This document shows positions 18,569 through 26,715 of a stretch of DNA of 64,000 bases, piece by piece. Source of the stretch: Gracilimonas sp031581265. GTDB lineage: Bacteria; Bacteroidota; Rhodothermia; Balneolales; Balneolaceae. Every line of letters begins with the position of its first letter. Position 1 is the first letter of the stretch. Where the stretch lies: positions 132,325 to 196,324 of the forward strand of contig NZ_JAVLBQ010000002.1 in the NCBI RefSeq assembly GCF_031581265.1. Reading direction: 5' to 3'. Position numbers and translations under genes: made by a program. A model generated the notes under the pieces. The model did not search any database and was not told where the DNA came from. It saw nothing but the letters and a program-made list of their open reading frames with translations.

Positions 18569-20335
18569 TTATTGAATTTTGGTTATGAAATAATTTTCTA
18601 AAAAGTCTTCGTCCATGTTTTCAACGGCAATAGCCGCATCGCGCATAGTTTCGAACTGTCCTAAGCTTACGCGCCAAAGTGTTCCATATTGTTGAGATGG
18701 AATTTCCGCAAGCAGTGCTCTGTAGCCTTGTTCACTAAGTTCATTGTGCGCTTCTTGGGCATTGGCTTGATTACTTAATGAGTAAAGAACAATAGTATAT
18801 CCGTCATTTGCCGCAGAAACCGGATTTCCATTCAAACCATATGTAGGTTGATTTTCCGGAGCCTGAGTTTGTGCCTGATCAGCTTCTGTTTGTTGTTGTT
18901 CTTGTTGAGGTTCACTAATCGGTGGTTGTTCCTCAGATTGTTCAGGTTCTTCTTGTTGAGGATCCTGAGTATCAGCTTCGGTTCCAGTCTCTGTTGCGTC
19001 CTCTTCAACCTCGGGTTCCGCGTCCGTTTCCTGTGTAGCCGGCTGTTGTGGCGAATCAGCAGATGCGACTGTGGTGGTACTTTCCTCAGGGGTAATACCC
19101 GGAATATTTATAACTCCAAAATAGCCTAATCCATAGGTACCTCCCGCTAACACAACGATTATGAGAAGTACCCAAAGCATGACGGGCGGAGAAGATGTGT
19201 TAGCAGCAGGAGATGAGGTTGGCTGTTTAGTTGTAGACTCTGCTTTTTCTTTTTTCTTTTTTGCATCTTCAGAAGCCAAGTTAGTAATTACAGGAATGGG
19301 TTCGTCCTCATCAGCTTCTTCTTCAGGCTTCTCTTCAAGCTCTTCCATAATGGATTCTGGAACCGGCTCATCGTCCTCGTCTTCTCCCGCTAATGCTTCA
19401 AAGGGATCTTCATCTTCTTCGGAATCGATTTCCTCTTCAGAATCTATTTCATCCTCGTCAGTAACTTTTTCTTCAACCGGCTCAGGCTCTTCCTGTTCGT
19501 CAACTTCTTGCTCTACTTCAGGCTCAAGATCTTCAGTTTGCCCTTCCTCAACTGTTTCTGTTTCTTCCGTTTTTTCTTCTAAATCAGCTGACTCAATTTC
19601 ATCCTGTTCTTCTTCGGGTTCTAAATCAGCGTCTTCATCAAAAATAGCCAGAAAGTCATCCTCTTTATCTGAAGACTCTTGCTCCGGGGAATCAGGTTCT
19701 GTTGCCACATCAGCTTCAAGTTCTTGTGCTTCAGCTCTGTCAACTTGTTCTTCTGAAGAAGATTCTTCGGTAGGCTCCGGTTCGTCAATATCATCTAAAA
19801 GCCCGGAGAAAAATGGCTTGTCTTTTTCCTCTTCCGGTTTTTCAGGATCATAGGGAACGTCATCAAAGCCGGGCTTTTCTTCCAGCGTTTCTTCCACTTC
19901 TTCAGGGATGGAGTCTTCATTTTCGGCATCAGCAAATTCTTCGACATCCTCAGAGGATTCTTCTTCAATAGAAGAATCTGCATCAGGCTCCTCAGTATCA
20001 TCCAATATTCCTGAAAAGGGATCTTCGTCGTCTTCCTGAGCTTCTTGTTCAACCGATTCGTCTTTTTCCTCTTTAGGAGCATCATCAAGTTCTATGGGCT
20101 CCATTCCGGCGTATTTGTAATTAATTTCTGTGGCAAGGTCATCGGAAGGCATGAATACAATGTTATCTCCAATGCCACTAAAAACCCCAAGCCCATCAAC
20201 TTCATAGGCATCCCCTTCACCGATAGCATCATGAATTTCATCAATTAATTCACTCAGCTGTGTTTTGACTTGTTCTTCATCAAGCCCCGAGGCTTCTGTT
20301 AAAAGTTCAACAAGTTTAGAATGATCGATATGCAT
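18569..20335 (-). CDS. HU-like / SPOR-domain transmembrane protein with a long acidic linker
   Basis: A 588-residue protein in four parts: an N-terminal HU/IHF-like module (1-80, with EVDGLGVFSGIGDN resembling the HU G-x-G-x-F turn), a very acidic low-complexity stretch (about 90-370, mostly Glu, Asp, Ser, Pro), one transmembrane helix (about 382-405, VMLWVLLIIVVLAGG), and after a Gln/Glu/Pro linker a SPOR domain (about 513-588, YTIVLYSLSNQANAQEAHNEL). SPOR domains bind denuded septal peptidoglycan. Predicted topology puts the HU-like module in the cytoplasm and SPOR in the periplasm, linking a DNA-binding-type fold to the cell wall. DNA binding is not shown. It lies 3 bp after the small HU-like gene. 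Confidence 0.85.
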   Translation of the reverse strand: MHIDHSKLVELLTEASGLDEEQVKTQLSELIDEIHDAIGEGDAYEVDGLGVFSGIGDNIVFMPSDDLATEINYKYAGMEPIELDDAPKEEKDESVEQEAQEDDEDPFSGILDDTEEPDADSSIEEESSEDVEEFADAENEDSIPEEVEETLEEKPGFDDVPYDPEKPEEEKDKPFFSGLLDDIDEPEPTEESSSEEQVDRAEAQELEADVATEPDSPEQESSDKEDDFLAIFDEDADLEPEEEQDEIESADLEEKTEETETVEEGQTEDLEPEVEQEVDEQEEPEPVEEKVTDEDEIDSEEEIDSEEDEDPFEALAGEDEDDEPVPESIMEELEEKPEEEADEDEPIPVITNLASEDAKKKKEKAESTTKQPTSSPAANTSSPPVMLWVLLIIVVLAGGTYGLGYFGVINIPGITPEESTTTVASADSPQQPATQETDAEPEVEEDATETGTEADTQDPQQEEPEQSEEQPPISEPQQEQQQTEADQAQTQAPENQPTYGLNGNPVSAANDGYTIVLYSLSNQANAQEAHNELSEQGYRALLAEIPSQQYGTLWRVSLGQFETMRDAAIAVENMDEDFLENYFITKIQ

Positions 20336-20338
20336 GAC

Positions 20339-20536
20339 TTACCCCTTTTTCTCAGCTGTAAATTCAAGAGTATCTTTTGGAGGGATCATCATATTAGTAC
20401 CATCCGCTCTTTTTTCTTGCTTTTGATTGTGATGAACCGGTTTAAATGTACCGAGTCCTTTAATCTCCACAGAATTTTTCATAATGATTTGATCTCGAAT
20501 CACTATTTCCAGTGCTTCTAAAAATTCGTCTGTCAT
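20339..20536 (-). CDS. Small HU/IHF-like protein
   Basis: A 65-residue protein with the HU-fold order: a helical start (DEFLEALEIVIRDQII), the EIKGLGTFKPV turn, a basic arm region (HHNQKQEKRADGTNMMIPPKD), and the FTAEKK end. HU proteins are about 90 residues; here the first helix of the helical dimerisation part is missing or shortened. It sits 3 bp before the HU-like/SPOR gene and 4 bp after the barrel gene. The two HU-like modules may pair with each other. Function beyond the fold is inference. Confidence 0.75.
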   Translation of the reverse strand: MTDEFLEALEIVIRDQIIMKNSVEIKGLGTFKPVHHNQKQEKRADGTNMMIPPKDTLEFTAEKKG

Positions 20537-20540
20537 AATC

Positions 20541-22277
20541 TTAGAATTTAACGGTTAACCCTCCAAATATTTGGAATGGACGTTCGGTGTAGCCATTCCA
20601 AATTTCATATTGCTGATCCATAATATTTAACAGTTTGGCATAAACACCAAATGTGTCATTAATTTGATATTCTGTGCCAAAATTCAGCAGTAAAAAAGCC
20701 CCTAAATCACTGTTAGTTTCAGGAGATTCTCTTTTTCCTATGTATTCTCCCCAGCCGCTGATTTTTAAATCCTGAATAGGTTTGAAGTGAACCGCAGCTT
20801 CAAGCCCCAGTTTTTCTTCATAGGGGATGGTTCCTCCACCCTTCAACTTAGGACTGCGAACGTAAACTTTCGCATCTGCCCAAAATTTTGAGGGAACTAA
20901 TTGATGGCTTGCTCCGCCGTAAATCTCGAAGATATTGGCATCTTCGTAAACAATACGGTAGTAATCATAGGGATCATTAATCGGGTGAAAAGCTCTAACG
21001 CGTTGATAGTAACTATAGTTGTCAATGCTTTGGTACCCCATACCACCAAATATTCGGTTTCCTTCAATGAGTTGATAATTAACTTCAGCATTTACGTCTA
21101 CATTATATGAGCGCAGAAGTTGATTAAATGATCTTATAAATGGGTTGTATTGCTGATGATCTTGAAAAGTTGTTCTTACCGGTTTTGCGTAGATATTACC
21201 TGAAACTGAAAGAGCTTCGTTCAAATTATGTTTTATCTCAATGTCAGGGGCAAAATAAAAGGTTTCAGAAATAGGGTCATTGGCGTAGGCTACTCCAACC
21301 TTTCCTTTAATTCGGGTTTGAAGATTGAGTAAAAGTTCATAAGTAACAGAAAGTTGACTATCAATCCAGTCACGCCCAGCACCTGAAGGACCGTTTCCGA
21401 AAGTATTCTTAAAAATATTGGTGTTGTAGTGAGCCCCTGAAATTTCAGCCGTTATATCGAAAGTCTCATACATGCGCTTACCGGGCCAATAGTAGGATAT
21501 GCTGGAGTAGTACATGTTTTCAGCAACATTGCCGGCCCCTGCTCCGGGAGGGCTAATTTTTAGATCCGCATCAAAAAGGGATCCGCCAAGAGTAAATTCC
21601 ATGCCATTGAAAGCATTATTGCTTTTTCTAATGATAACCTCAGCAGAAGCTCCTTGGTTTACTTTTTCCGGGACGCCGTTTGTTCCTGCAAGATCATACA
21701 TATAAAGTTGATCACTGAAAGCACCGGCATTAAAAGAAAAAGACCATTTATCATTTGTTTGTTGATGGTATTGGGTGTTTAAATCGAGGAAATGAAAACC
21801 ACTTTTTTGGTCAGGAAGGTGCCCGTCTGAACCACGGTAATTCAAATTAGCAGAAAAAATACTTTTTTCATTTGGTTCGAAGAAACCATATCCGTTTACT
21901 TCTGGCGTTAAATAACTTCCAAAGCCGGCCCGCAGGTATGCATTAGTTCGGGCCGGGATGGAAAGAAAGTATCGAGCGGGCGGTTCAGGACGTCCCAATT
22001 GCGTAATGGAAATATCAGCTACAGCCTCTTCTCGGGTTTCCAGGAAAGGCATGCGATTTGGATCAATTTGATATACGCGTGGCTTAGGATTGAAACCAAG
22101 AATAGGTTGTCGTCTTAATCCGGGAAAGCGAGCCTGAAACTCACTTCGAATCTCAATATCCTGCGGGTTAATTTCAGGCAAAAGAGAATTATCTGCAGCC
22201 TGACCATCTTGAGCGGTAGCAACCATGGGGGCTGCCAACAAAAAAAGAAGAAATACTAAAAGTCTTTGATTCATCAT
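20541..22277 (-). CDS. Outer-membrane beta-barrel protein, TonB-dependent-receptor-like
   Basis: A 578-residue exported protein: signal peptide (about 1-22, LLVFLLFLLAAPMVATAQ) and then a long beta-barrel with alternating aromatic and polar residues (NAYLRAGFGSY, FSANLNYRGSDGH, LGAFLLLNFGTEY), ending in the outer-membrane-type terminus FGGLTVKF with a final Phe. No plug domain is evident, so the name receptor is tentative; the size, and the presence of exbB-exbD-tonB downstream in the same operon, suggest it cooperates with the Ton machinery or anchors it. A possible -7-like box TACCTTCA lies at 22292-22299 on the minus strand. Confidence 0.8.
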   Translation of the reverse strand: MMNQRLLVFLLFLLAAPMVATAQDGQAADNSLLPEINPQDIEIRSEFQARFPGLRRQPILGFNPKPRVYQIDPNRMPFLETREEAVADISITQLGRPEPPARYFLSIPARTNAYLRAGFGSYLTPEVNGYGFFEPNEKSIFSANLNYRGSDGHLPDQKSGFHFLDLNTQYHQQTNDKWSFSFNAGAFSDQLYMYDLAGTNGVPEKVNQGASAEVIIRKSNNAFNGMEFTLGGSLFDADLKISPPGAGAGNVAENMYYSSISYYWPGKRMYETFDITAEISGAHYNTNIFKNTFGNGPSGAGRDWIDSQLSVTYELLLNLQTRIKGKVGVAYANDPISETFYFAPDIEIKHNLNEALSVSGNIYAKPVRTTFQDHQQYNPFIRSFNQLLRSYNVDVNAEVNYQLIEGNRIFGGMGYQSIDNYSYYQRVRAFHPINDPYDYYRIVYEDANIFEIYGGASHQLVPSKFWADAKVYVRSPKLKGGGTIPYEEKLGLEAAVHFKPIQDLKISGWGEYIGKRESPETNSDLGAFLLLNFGTEYQINDTFGVYAKLLNIMDQQYEIWNGYTERPFQIFGGLTVKF

Positions 22278-22422
22278 GGAGTTGCGTTTCCTGAAGGTAC
22301 TAAAAAATGACTGAAGGTTTAAGGGTGCCTAACGAAAAATATGTACCGGAAAGTATAGGACTATGTTCCTGCTACACAAGGATTTGATGTGCATTTTTTA
22401 CAGATACCGAACTGTAAAAAAA

Positions 22423-23532
22423 TTAAGAACGATCCAGCATTCGGTTCAGGGCCAAAACGGCATGTTCAGCAACCTCTTCAGGTACGGTGATTTGATTTAC
22501 TACTTCACCCTGTTCCAGTTTTTCGAGAGACCACAATAAATGAGATAAATCAATTCGATTCATCGTCAGGCATGGGCACATAAAAGGATTTAAAGAAACG
22601 ATTTTCTTATCCGGGTTTTCCTGTGCTAAGCGGTTAACGAGATTCATTTCTGTTCCAATAGCCCATTTGGTTCCGGGGTCGGCACTTTCAATGGTATTGA
22701 TGATGAAACTGGTAGAGCCATCGTAATCGGAAGCTTGTACGACATCAAAAGTACATTCGGGGTGAACCAAAATATTCATATCCGGTTCTTGCTTGCGAAG
22801 GTTCTCGATATGCTTCACGTTAAACTTCTCATGAACCGAACAATGTCCTTTCCAGAGAATAACTTTTACATCGTCAAAATCACCTTCGTATTCAAACTCT
22901 TCTTCAATCGGGGCCCAAACGGCCATTTGTTCCAAAGGGATTCCAAGGTCGTAAGCGGTATTTCGGCCAAGGTGTTGATCCGGTAAAAACAAAATACGCT
23001 CTTTTTGGGTGAAGGCCCATTCCAGCATTTTCTTGGCGTTGGAGGATGTAACGGTAGCACCCCCATGTTTTCCAACAAAGCCTTTGATAGATGCCGTTGA
23101 GTTCACATAGGTGAGGGGCAGAATGGTATCCCCAAAAACTTCCTGCATGACTTCCCAGCCGGATTCCGTTTGATCAATATCCGCCATATCCGCCATAGAA
23201 CAACCGGCACGCATATCCGGTAAAATCACCTTTTGGTCAGGACGAGTTAACATATCTGCTGTTTCTGCCATAAAATGCACGCCGCAAAACGGGATGAAGT
23301 CCGCCTCCGGTTTAGCGGTACAGATTTGGGCAAGTTTTAGAGAATCGCCACGGACATCTGCAAATTGGATGACTTCATCCTTTTGATAATGATGTCCCGG
23401 GATAAATAACCGCTCACCAAATTTTGCTTTTATCTCCCTGATACGATCTTCCATCTCTTGAGTGGAGAGCTGATTGTAGCGGTCAGGCAATGTTACTTCT
23501 GAGTCAATTTCCAGAATGTCTAAAACTTCCAT
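22423..23532 (-). CDS. nadA: Quinolinate synthase
   Basis: Condenses iminoaspartate with dihydroxyacetone phosphate to quinolinate in NAD synthesis, using a [4Fe-4S] cluster. The 369-residue protein has the substrate motif PGHHYQKDEV, FCGVHFMAETADML, the cysteine-containing regions AGCSMADMAD, HPECTFDVV and NPFMCPCLTMNRI (candidate cluster ligands), and TSSNAKKMLEW. It is followed in the same direction by nothing else; nadC lies 91 bp upstream in the same orientation. nadB is not seen in this window. Confidence 0.96.
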   Translation of the reverse strand: MEVLDILEIDSEVTLPDRYNQLSTQEMEDRIREIKAKFGERLFIPGHHYQKDEVIQFADVRGDSLKLAQICTAKPEADFIPFCGVHFMAETADMLTRPDQKVILPDMRAGCSMADMADIDQTESGWEVMQEVFGDTILPLTYVNSTASIKGFVGKHGGATVTSSNAKKMLEWAFTQKERILFLPDQHLGRNTAYDLGIPLEQMAVWAPIEEEFEYEGDFDDVKVILWKGHCSVHEKFNVKHIENLRKQEPDMNILVHPECTFDVVQASDYDGSTSFIINTIESADPGTKWAIGTEMNLVNRLAQENPDKKIVSLNPFMCPCLTMNRIDLSHLLWSLEKLEQGEVVNQITVPEEVAEHAVLALNRMLDRS

Positions 23533-23623
23533 AATGCAAATATTGCGTAGTCAAAAATTGTATGGTTTCAGCCCAGTAAAGGTAAGAATTATATTGAAGA
23601 AATCGTTTCCCAAGGCGCAAGAA

Positions 23624-24454
23624 TTATTTTAGGTTAAAACTGATATCAAGAGCCTTAACGGAGTGTGTGAGCCATCCCAGTGAAATGACATCAGCTCCGC
23701 AGTCTTTATATCCGTTTATAGTATCCGGAGTGATGCCCCCAGAAACCTCAACAATAATATTATCCGGGATTATGGCGGTAAGTTCTTTCACCTCATCAGG
23801 AGTACGATTATCCAGCATAATAACGTCAACGCCTGCTTTTATTGCTTCCTGTACTTGATGTTTAGATTCGGTCTCCACTTCTATTTTTACCATATGTCCG
23901 ATTTCAGCTCGCACTCTTTCAACGGCTTTAGTGATACTCCCGGCCGCTTTTATATGATTGTCTTTGATCATTACCCCATCATCCAAACGAAATCGATGGT
24001 TTGATCCCCCTCCAGAACGAACCGCATATTTTTGGAGTGAACGCAGTCCCGGCAATGTTTTTCGGGTATCGGTGACAGAAATGGAATCGTCATTCAGCAG
24101 GATAATGACTTCTTGGGTAGCCGTAGCAATTCCACCCAAGTGCTGAATCAAATTTAAAATTACACGTTCGCCCGTTAAGAGTGCCCGTACCGAGGCTTTA
24201 ACTTCGGCAATGGTATCTCCTCTTTTTACCGTATCTCCATCCTGCTTATGAAATGTTACCTTAGCGTCCGGGTCTAATAGTGTGTAGCCGGTTCTGATGA
24301 TTTGAAGTCCGGCCACAATTCCATCGGCTTTAGCGGTATAAGTACCTTTTCCGAGCTTTGAATCAGGAAAAATAGCATTGGTAGTAAGGTCGCCCATGCC
24401 AATATCTTCGGCAAAAGCTTTTTTCAGAAGTTCCGTTAGCTCAAGTTGATTCAT
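23624..24454 (-). CDS. nadC: Nicotinate-nucleotide pyrophosphorylase (carboxylating)
   Basis: Converts quinolinate and PRPP to nicotinate mononucleotide. The 276-residue protein carries LTGERVILNLIQHLGGIAT, DTRKTLPGLRSLQKYAVRSGG, NHRFRLDDGVMIKDNHI and the C-terminal barrel end VEVSGGITPDTI. Length is typical. It precedes nadA by 91 bp, and the cysteine desulfurase gene diverges from it across a 265-bp gap that holds nested-palindrome copy 3. Confidence 0.96.
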   Translation of the reverse strand: MNQLELTELLKKAFAEDIGMGDLTTNAIFPDSKLGKGTYTAKADGIVAGLQIIRTGYTLLDPDAKVTFHKQDGDTVKRGDTIAEVKASVRALLTGERVILNLIQHLGGIATATQEVIILLNDDSISVTDTRKTLPGLRSLQKYAVRSGGGSNHRFRLDDGVMIKDNHIKAAGSITKAVERVRAEIGHMVKIEVETESKHQVQEAIKAGVDVIMLDNRTPDEVKELTAIIPDNIIVEVSGGITPDTINGYKDCGADVISLGWLTHSVKALDISFNLK

Positions 24455-24513
24455 AAGGTGATTAGCGGGAATTATTTGTCTATTTTTCGGGTGAAGAGTG
24501 ATTAACTATGAAG

Positions 24514-24667
24514 ATTGTCATCCAGAACGCTCTGTCAGAAATATTTAATAAATTGTATTTCACTAAGGACTTCAAAGATTTAACAATCTATGATGCATCA
24601 ATTATTGAGACTCTTCGCGTTAAGCATGAGAGGTCAATCAAAACCTTTGGGCGCTCAGAGTGACAAC
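24514..24667. repeat. Nested-palindrome repeat, copy 3 (diverged)
   Basis: About 154 bp with outer arms ATTGTCATCCAGAACGC and GCGCTCAGAGTGACAAC, and an inner right block TTGAGACTCTTCGCGTTAA. The inner left block is degraded (GGACTTCAAAG). Order and spacing match copies 1, 2 and 4. It fills most of the gap between divergent nadC and the cysteine desulfurase gene. Confidence 0.7.
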
Positions 24668-24719
24668 TATCACACAGAAAACAAGATACCGTTTTTAACC
24701 CTTTTTTTAGAGTTTTTCA

Positions 24720-25868
24720 ATGATATATCTGGACCATGCCGCAACTACCTCTATCAGTGATGAAGCACTTGAAGTGTATCAAAAAGTGGCTAAAAATTAT
24801 TTTGGTAACGCCAGCAGTATGCATGACAAAGGTTCGGGTGCAGAACAAATTCTCGAGGCTTCCAAAAAAACGATAGCTTCTACGCTAAATGCACGGCCAA
24901 AAGATATATTTTTTACCTCAGGAGCCTCAGAATCCAGTTTTCTCGCAATCTATTCTTTACTGAAAGCTTGTGAGGGCAAGCATATAATCACCACGCCTAT
25001 TGAACACTCCTCAGTTCGGAATATTTTTATTAAGCTTGAGCAAGAAGGATATGAAGTGTCTGTAGTTTCGGTAGATAAATATGGACGGGTTGATGTTGAT
25101 GAATTAAAGTCGCTTGTTCGGGATGATACTGCCTTGGCTTCCATTCAGCACGTGAATTCGGAAATAGGGACTATTCAGGATTTAGAAACCATTGGGGAAT
25201 TCCTTCATTCCAAGAAGATTCTTTTACATAGCGATTGTGTGCAAAGTTATGGGCGTATTCCGCTGAATGTTCAATTGCTGAATGTGGATTCGATTTCTAT
25301 TTCAGGACATAAAATTTATGGCCCCAAAGGAATCGGGGCTGTTTGGATGAATCCCAAAGTAAACTGGAAACCGGTATTTCCCGACTCCGACAATCAAAAG
25401 AAATTCAAGCCCGGCACGGCGGATGTACCATCAATAGCGGCATTTGCTACGGCGGCAAAAAAGATAAACCAAAACGCTTCCAGTGAGCAAGAACGAATTG
25501 CATCATTCCGGAAAAAACTGATAGCAGAATTAGAAAGACTTCCTTTTGACCATGAAATAATTGAACATCCAAAACGATCCGTCCCCAATATTTTAGGGCT
25601 GCGGTTTCCGGGAATGGAAGGGCAGTTTTTGATGCTGGAAAGCAATCATGCCGGATTGGCGATTTCAACCGGAAGTGCTTGTCAGGTAGGTTCCGACAAA
25701 CCAAATAAAACAATGACAGCAATCGGAAAAGATGGACAAGAAGCGAGGGAGTTTATACGTTTATCCTTTGGAAAAGAAAACTCCGAAGAACAAATTCCAC
25801 AGATAATTCAGAAAATGAATGGTATCTTGGAAAGACATTTTGATAAAGTAAATCAATACAGAGAATAG
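24720..25868 (+). CDS. Cysteine desulfurase (NifS/IscS family)
   Basis: PLP enzyme that takes sulfur from cysteine for Fe-S clusters or thiolation. The 382-residue protein starts YLDHAATTSISDEAL and has FFTSGASESSFLAIY, the substrate His region TTPIEHSSV, the PLP-Lys motif SISGHKIYGPKGIG, and the catalytic Cys loop STGSACQVGSDKPNKTM. That loop is close to those of the NifS/NadA-associated group. It diverges from nadC-nadA, and since NadA needs a [4Fe-4S] cluster, a dedicated sulfur supply is plausible, as known for nifS-like genes next to nad genes. It is followed 8 bp later by a DsbA-like gene. Confidence 0.9.
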   Translation: MIYLDHAATTSISDEALEVYQKVAKNYFGNASSMHDKGSGAEQILEASKKTIASTLNARPKDIFFTSGASESSFLAIYSLLKACEGKHIITTPIEHSSVRNIFIKLEQEGYEVSVVSVDKYGRVDVDELKSLVRDDTALASIQHVNSEIGTIQDLETIGEFLHSKKILLHSDCVQSYGRIPLNVQLLNVDSISISGHKIYGPKGIGAVWMNPKVNWKPVFPDSDNQKKFKPGTADVPSIAAFATAAKKINQNASSEQERIASFRKKLIAELERLPFDHEIIEHPKRSVPNILGLRFPGMEGQFLMLESNHAGLAISTGSACQVGSDKPNKTMTAIGKDGQEAREFIRLSFGKENSEEQIPQIIQKMNGILERHFDKVNQYRE

Positions 25869-25876
25869 GATATAAG

Positions 25877-26446
25877 ATGAAACGAGGATTATTTTTACTC
25901 ACTTTTTTAGTTGCGCTATTTAGCATGCCACTGATGGCACAAGAGACAGAGGAAACTGAGCCTGAGGTCACAATTATTAAGTACAGTGACTTTCAATGCC
26001 CGGCCTGTAAGTATTATGTGAGCATAGAAGAACAGATTAAGGAAGCGTATGGTGATGATGTCGCAATAATATACAAACACTTTCCGCTGAATATACATCC
26101 ACACGCACAAGTTGCAGCAAGAGCAGCTGAGGCCGCCCGGGCTCAGGGTAAATTCCAGGAAATGCACGATCTCATTTTTGAAGGGCAAGAACAGTGGGCT
26201 CGTGGAAACGCTGAGGCGATGTTTATAGGATATGCCCGTGAACTTGATTTAGATGTTGAACAATTTCAAAACGATATGAACTCAGCGGATATGCAGCGGA
26301 TTGTAATGGCTGATAAGCGTGAGGGCTTGGATTTAAATGTAAATTCCACCCCAACATTTTATATCAATGGAACAAAGCTGGAACAAAATCCACGCACATT
26401 TGAGCAGTTTAAGTCTATCATCGATGGCATGATGGAGCAAGAGTAA
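25877..26446 (+). CDS. DsbA-family periplasmic thioredoxin-like protein
   Basis: A 189-residue exported protein. The signal peptide (about 1-21) ends in PLMAQE. A DsbA/thioredoxin_4 fold follows, with active-site CPAC in DFQCPACKYY, the helical insertion region, and the cis-Pro motif NSTPTFYING. It probably oxidises or isomerises disulfides of envelope proteins. An AGGATATAAG stretch precedes ATG 25877. It is 8 bp after the cysteine desulfurase, hence cotranscribed, though the functional tie is not obvious. Confidence 0.92.
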   Translation: MKRGLFLLTFLVALFSMPLMAQETEETEPEVTIIKYSDFQCPACKYYVSIEEQIKEAYGDDVAIIYKHFPLNIHPHAQVAARAAEAARAQGKFQEMHDLIFEGQEQWARGNAEAMFIGYARELDLDVEQFQNDMNSADMQRIVMADKREGLDLNVNSTPTFYINGTKLEQNPRTFEQFKSIIDGMMEQE

Positions 26447-26465
26447 CGGACCACTTTTTTATATT

Positions 26466-26496
26466 TGTAAGCCATTTAATCTGGAAAGGTTTAGTG
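26466..26496 (+). terminator. Probable hairpin terminator after the DsbA-like gene
   Basis: The stem AAGCCA and TGGCTT with an imperfect extension over a roughly 15-nt loop is followed by TTTTT, about 20 bp after the stop. The pairing is partial, so confidence is moderate. Confidence 0.55.
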
Positions 26497-26574
26497 GCTT
26501 TTTTGTACCCTGATTTGCTCAACCCTCAATCCAGATTCTGTTTCCACAGTCAATTTGCCATCAAGGTACGAAAT

Positions 26575-26618
26575 CACAAAGAATCACTTTGGATTTTTTG
26601 AAATTTAGTGACTTTGTG
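26575..26618. repeat. Imperfect inverted repeat between dsbA-like and argS
   Basis: CACAAAGAATCACT pairs with AGTGACTTTGTG with a 2-nt bulge, around an AT-rich loop. A similar sequence (TTTGTGATCC, TTGTGACTT) lies at 7580-7600. It could be a worn member of the intergenic palindrome families. Confidence 0.55.
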
Positions 26619-26680
26619 CTTTGATAGCCCTCCCTCAAAAAATCCTTATTCCATATTCAATATTCGAGATTCTTTTCCCT

Positions 26681-26688
26681 TATCTTTG
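26681..26688 (+). promoter_or_regulatory. -7 box of argS
   Basis: TATCTTTG followed by GGGG, 27 bp before ATG 26716, fits the Bacteroidota TAnnTTTG consensus. The leader would be about 20 nt. Confidence 0.65.
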
Positions 26689-26715
26689 GGGTGAATTTGA
26701 AAACCTATTATTTCC

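Noticed and set aside
19161..19853. A long Ser-rich frame on the plus strand
   Set aside because: It is the antisense of the acidic Glu/Asp/Ser-rich linker of the HU-like/SPOR gene, a typical composition shadow.
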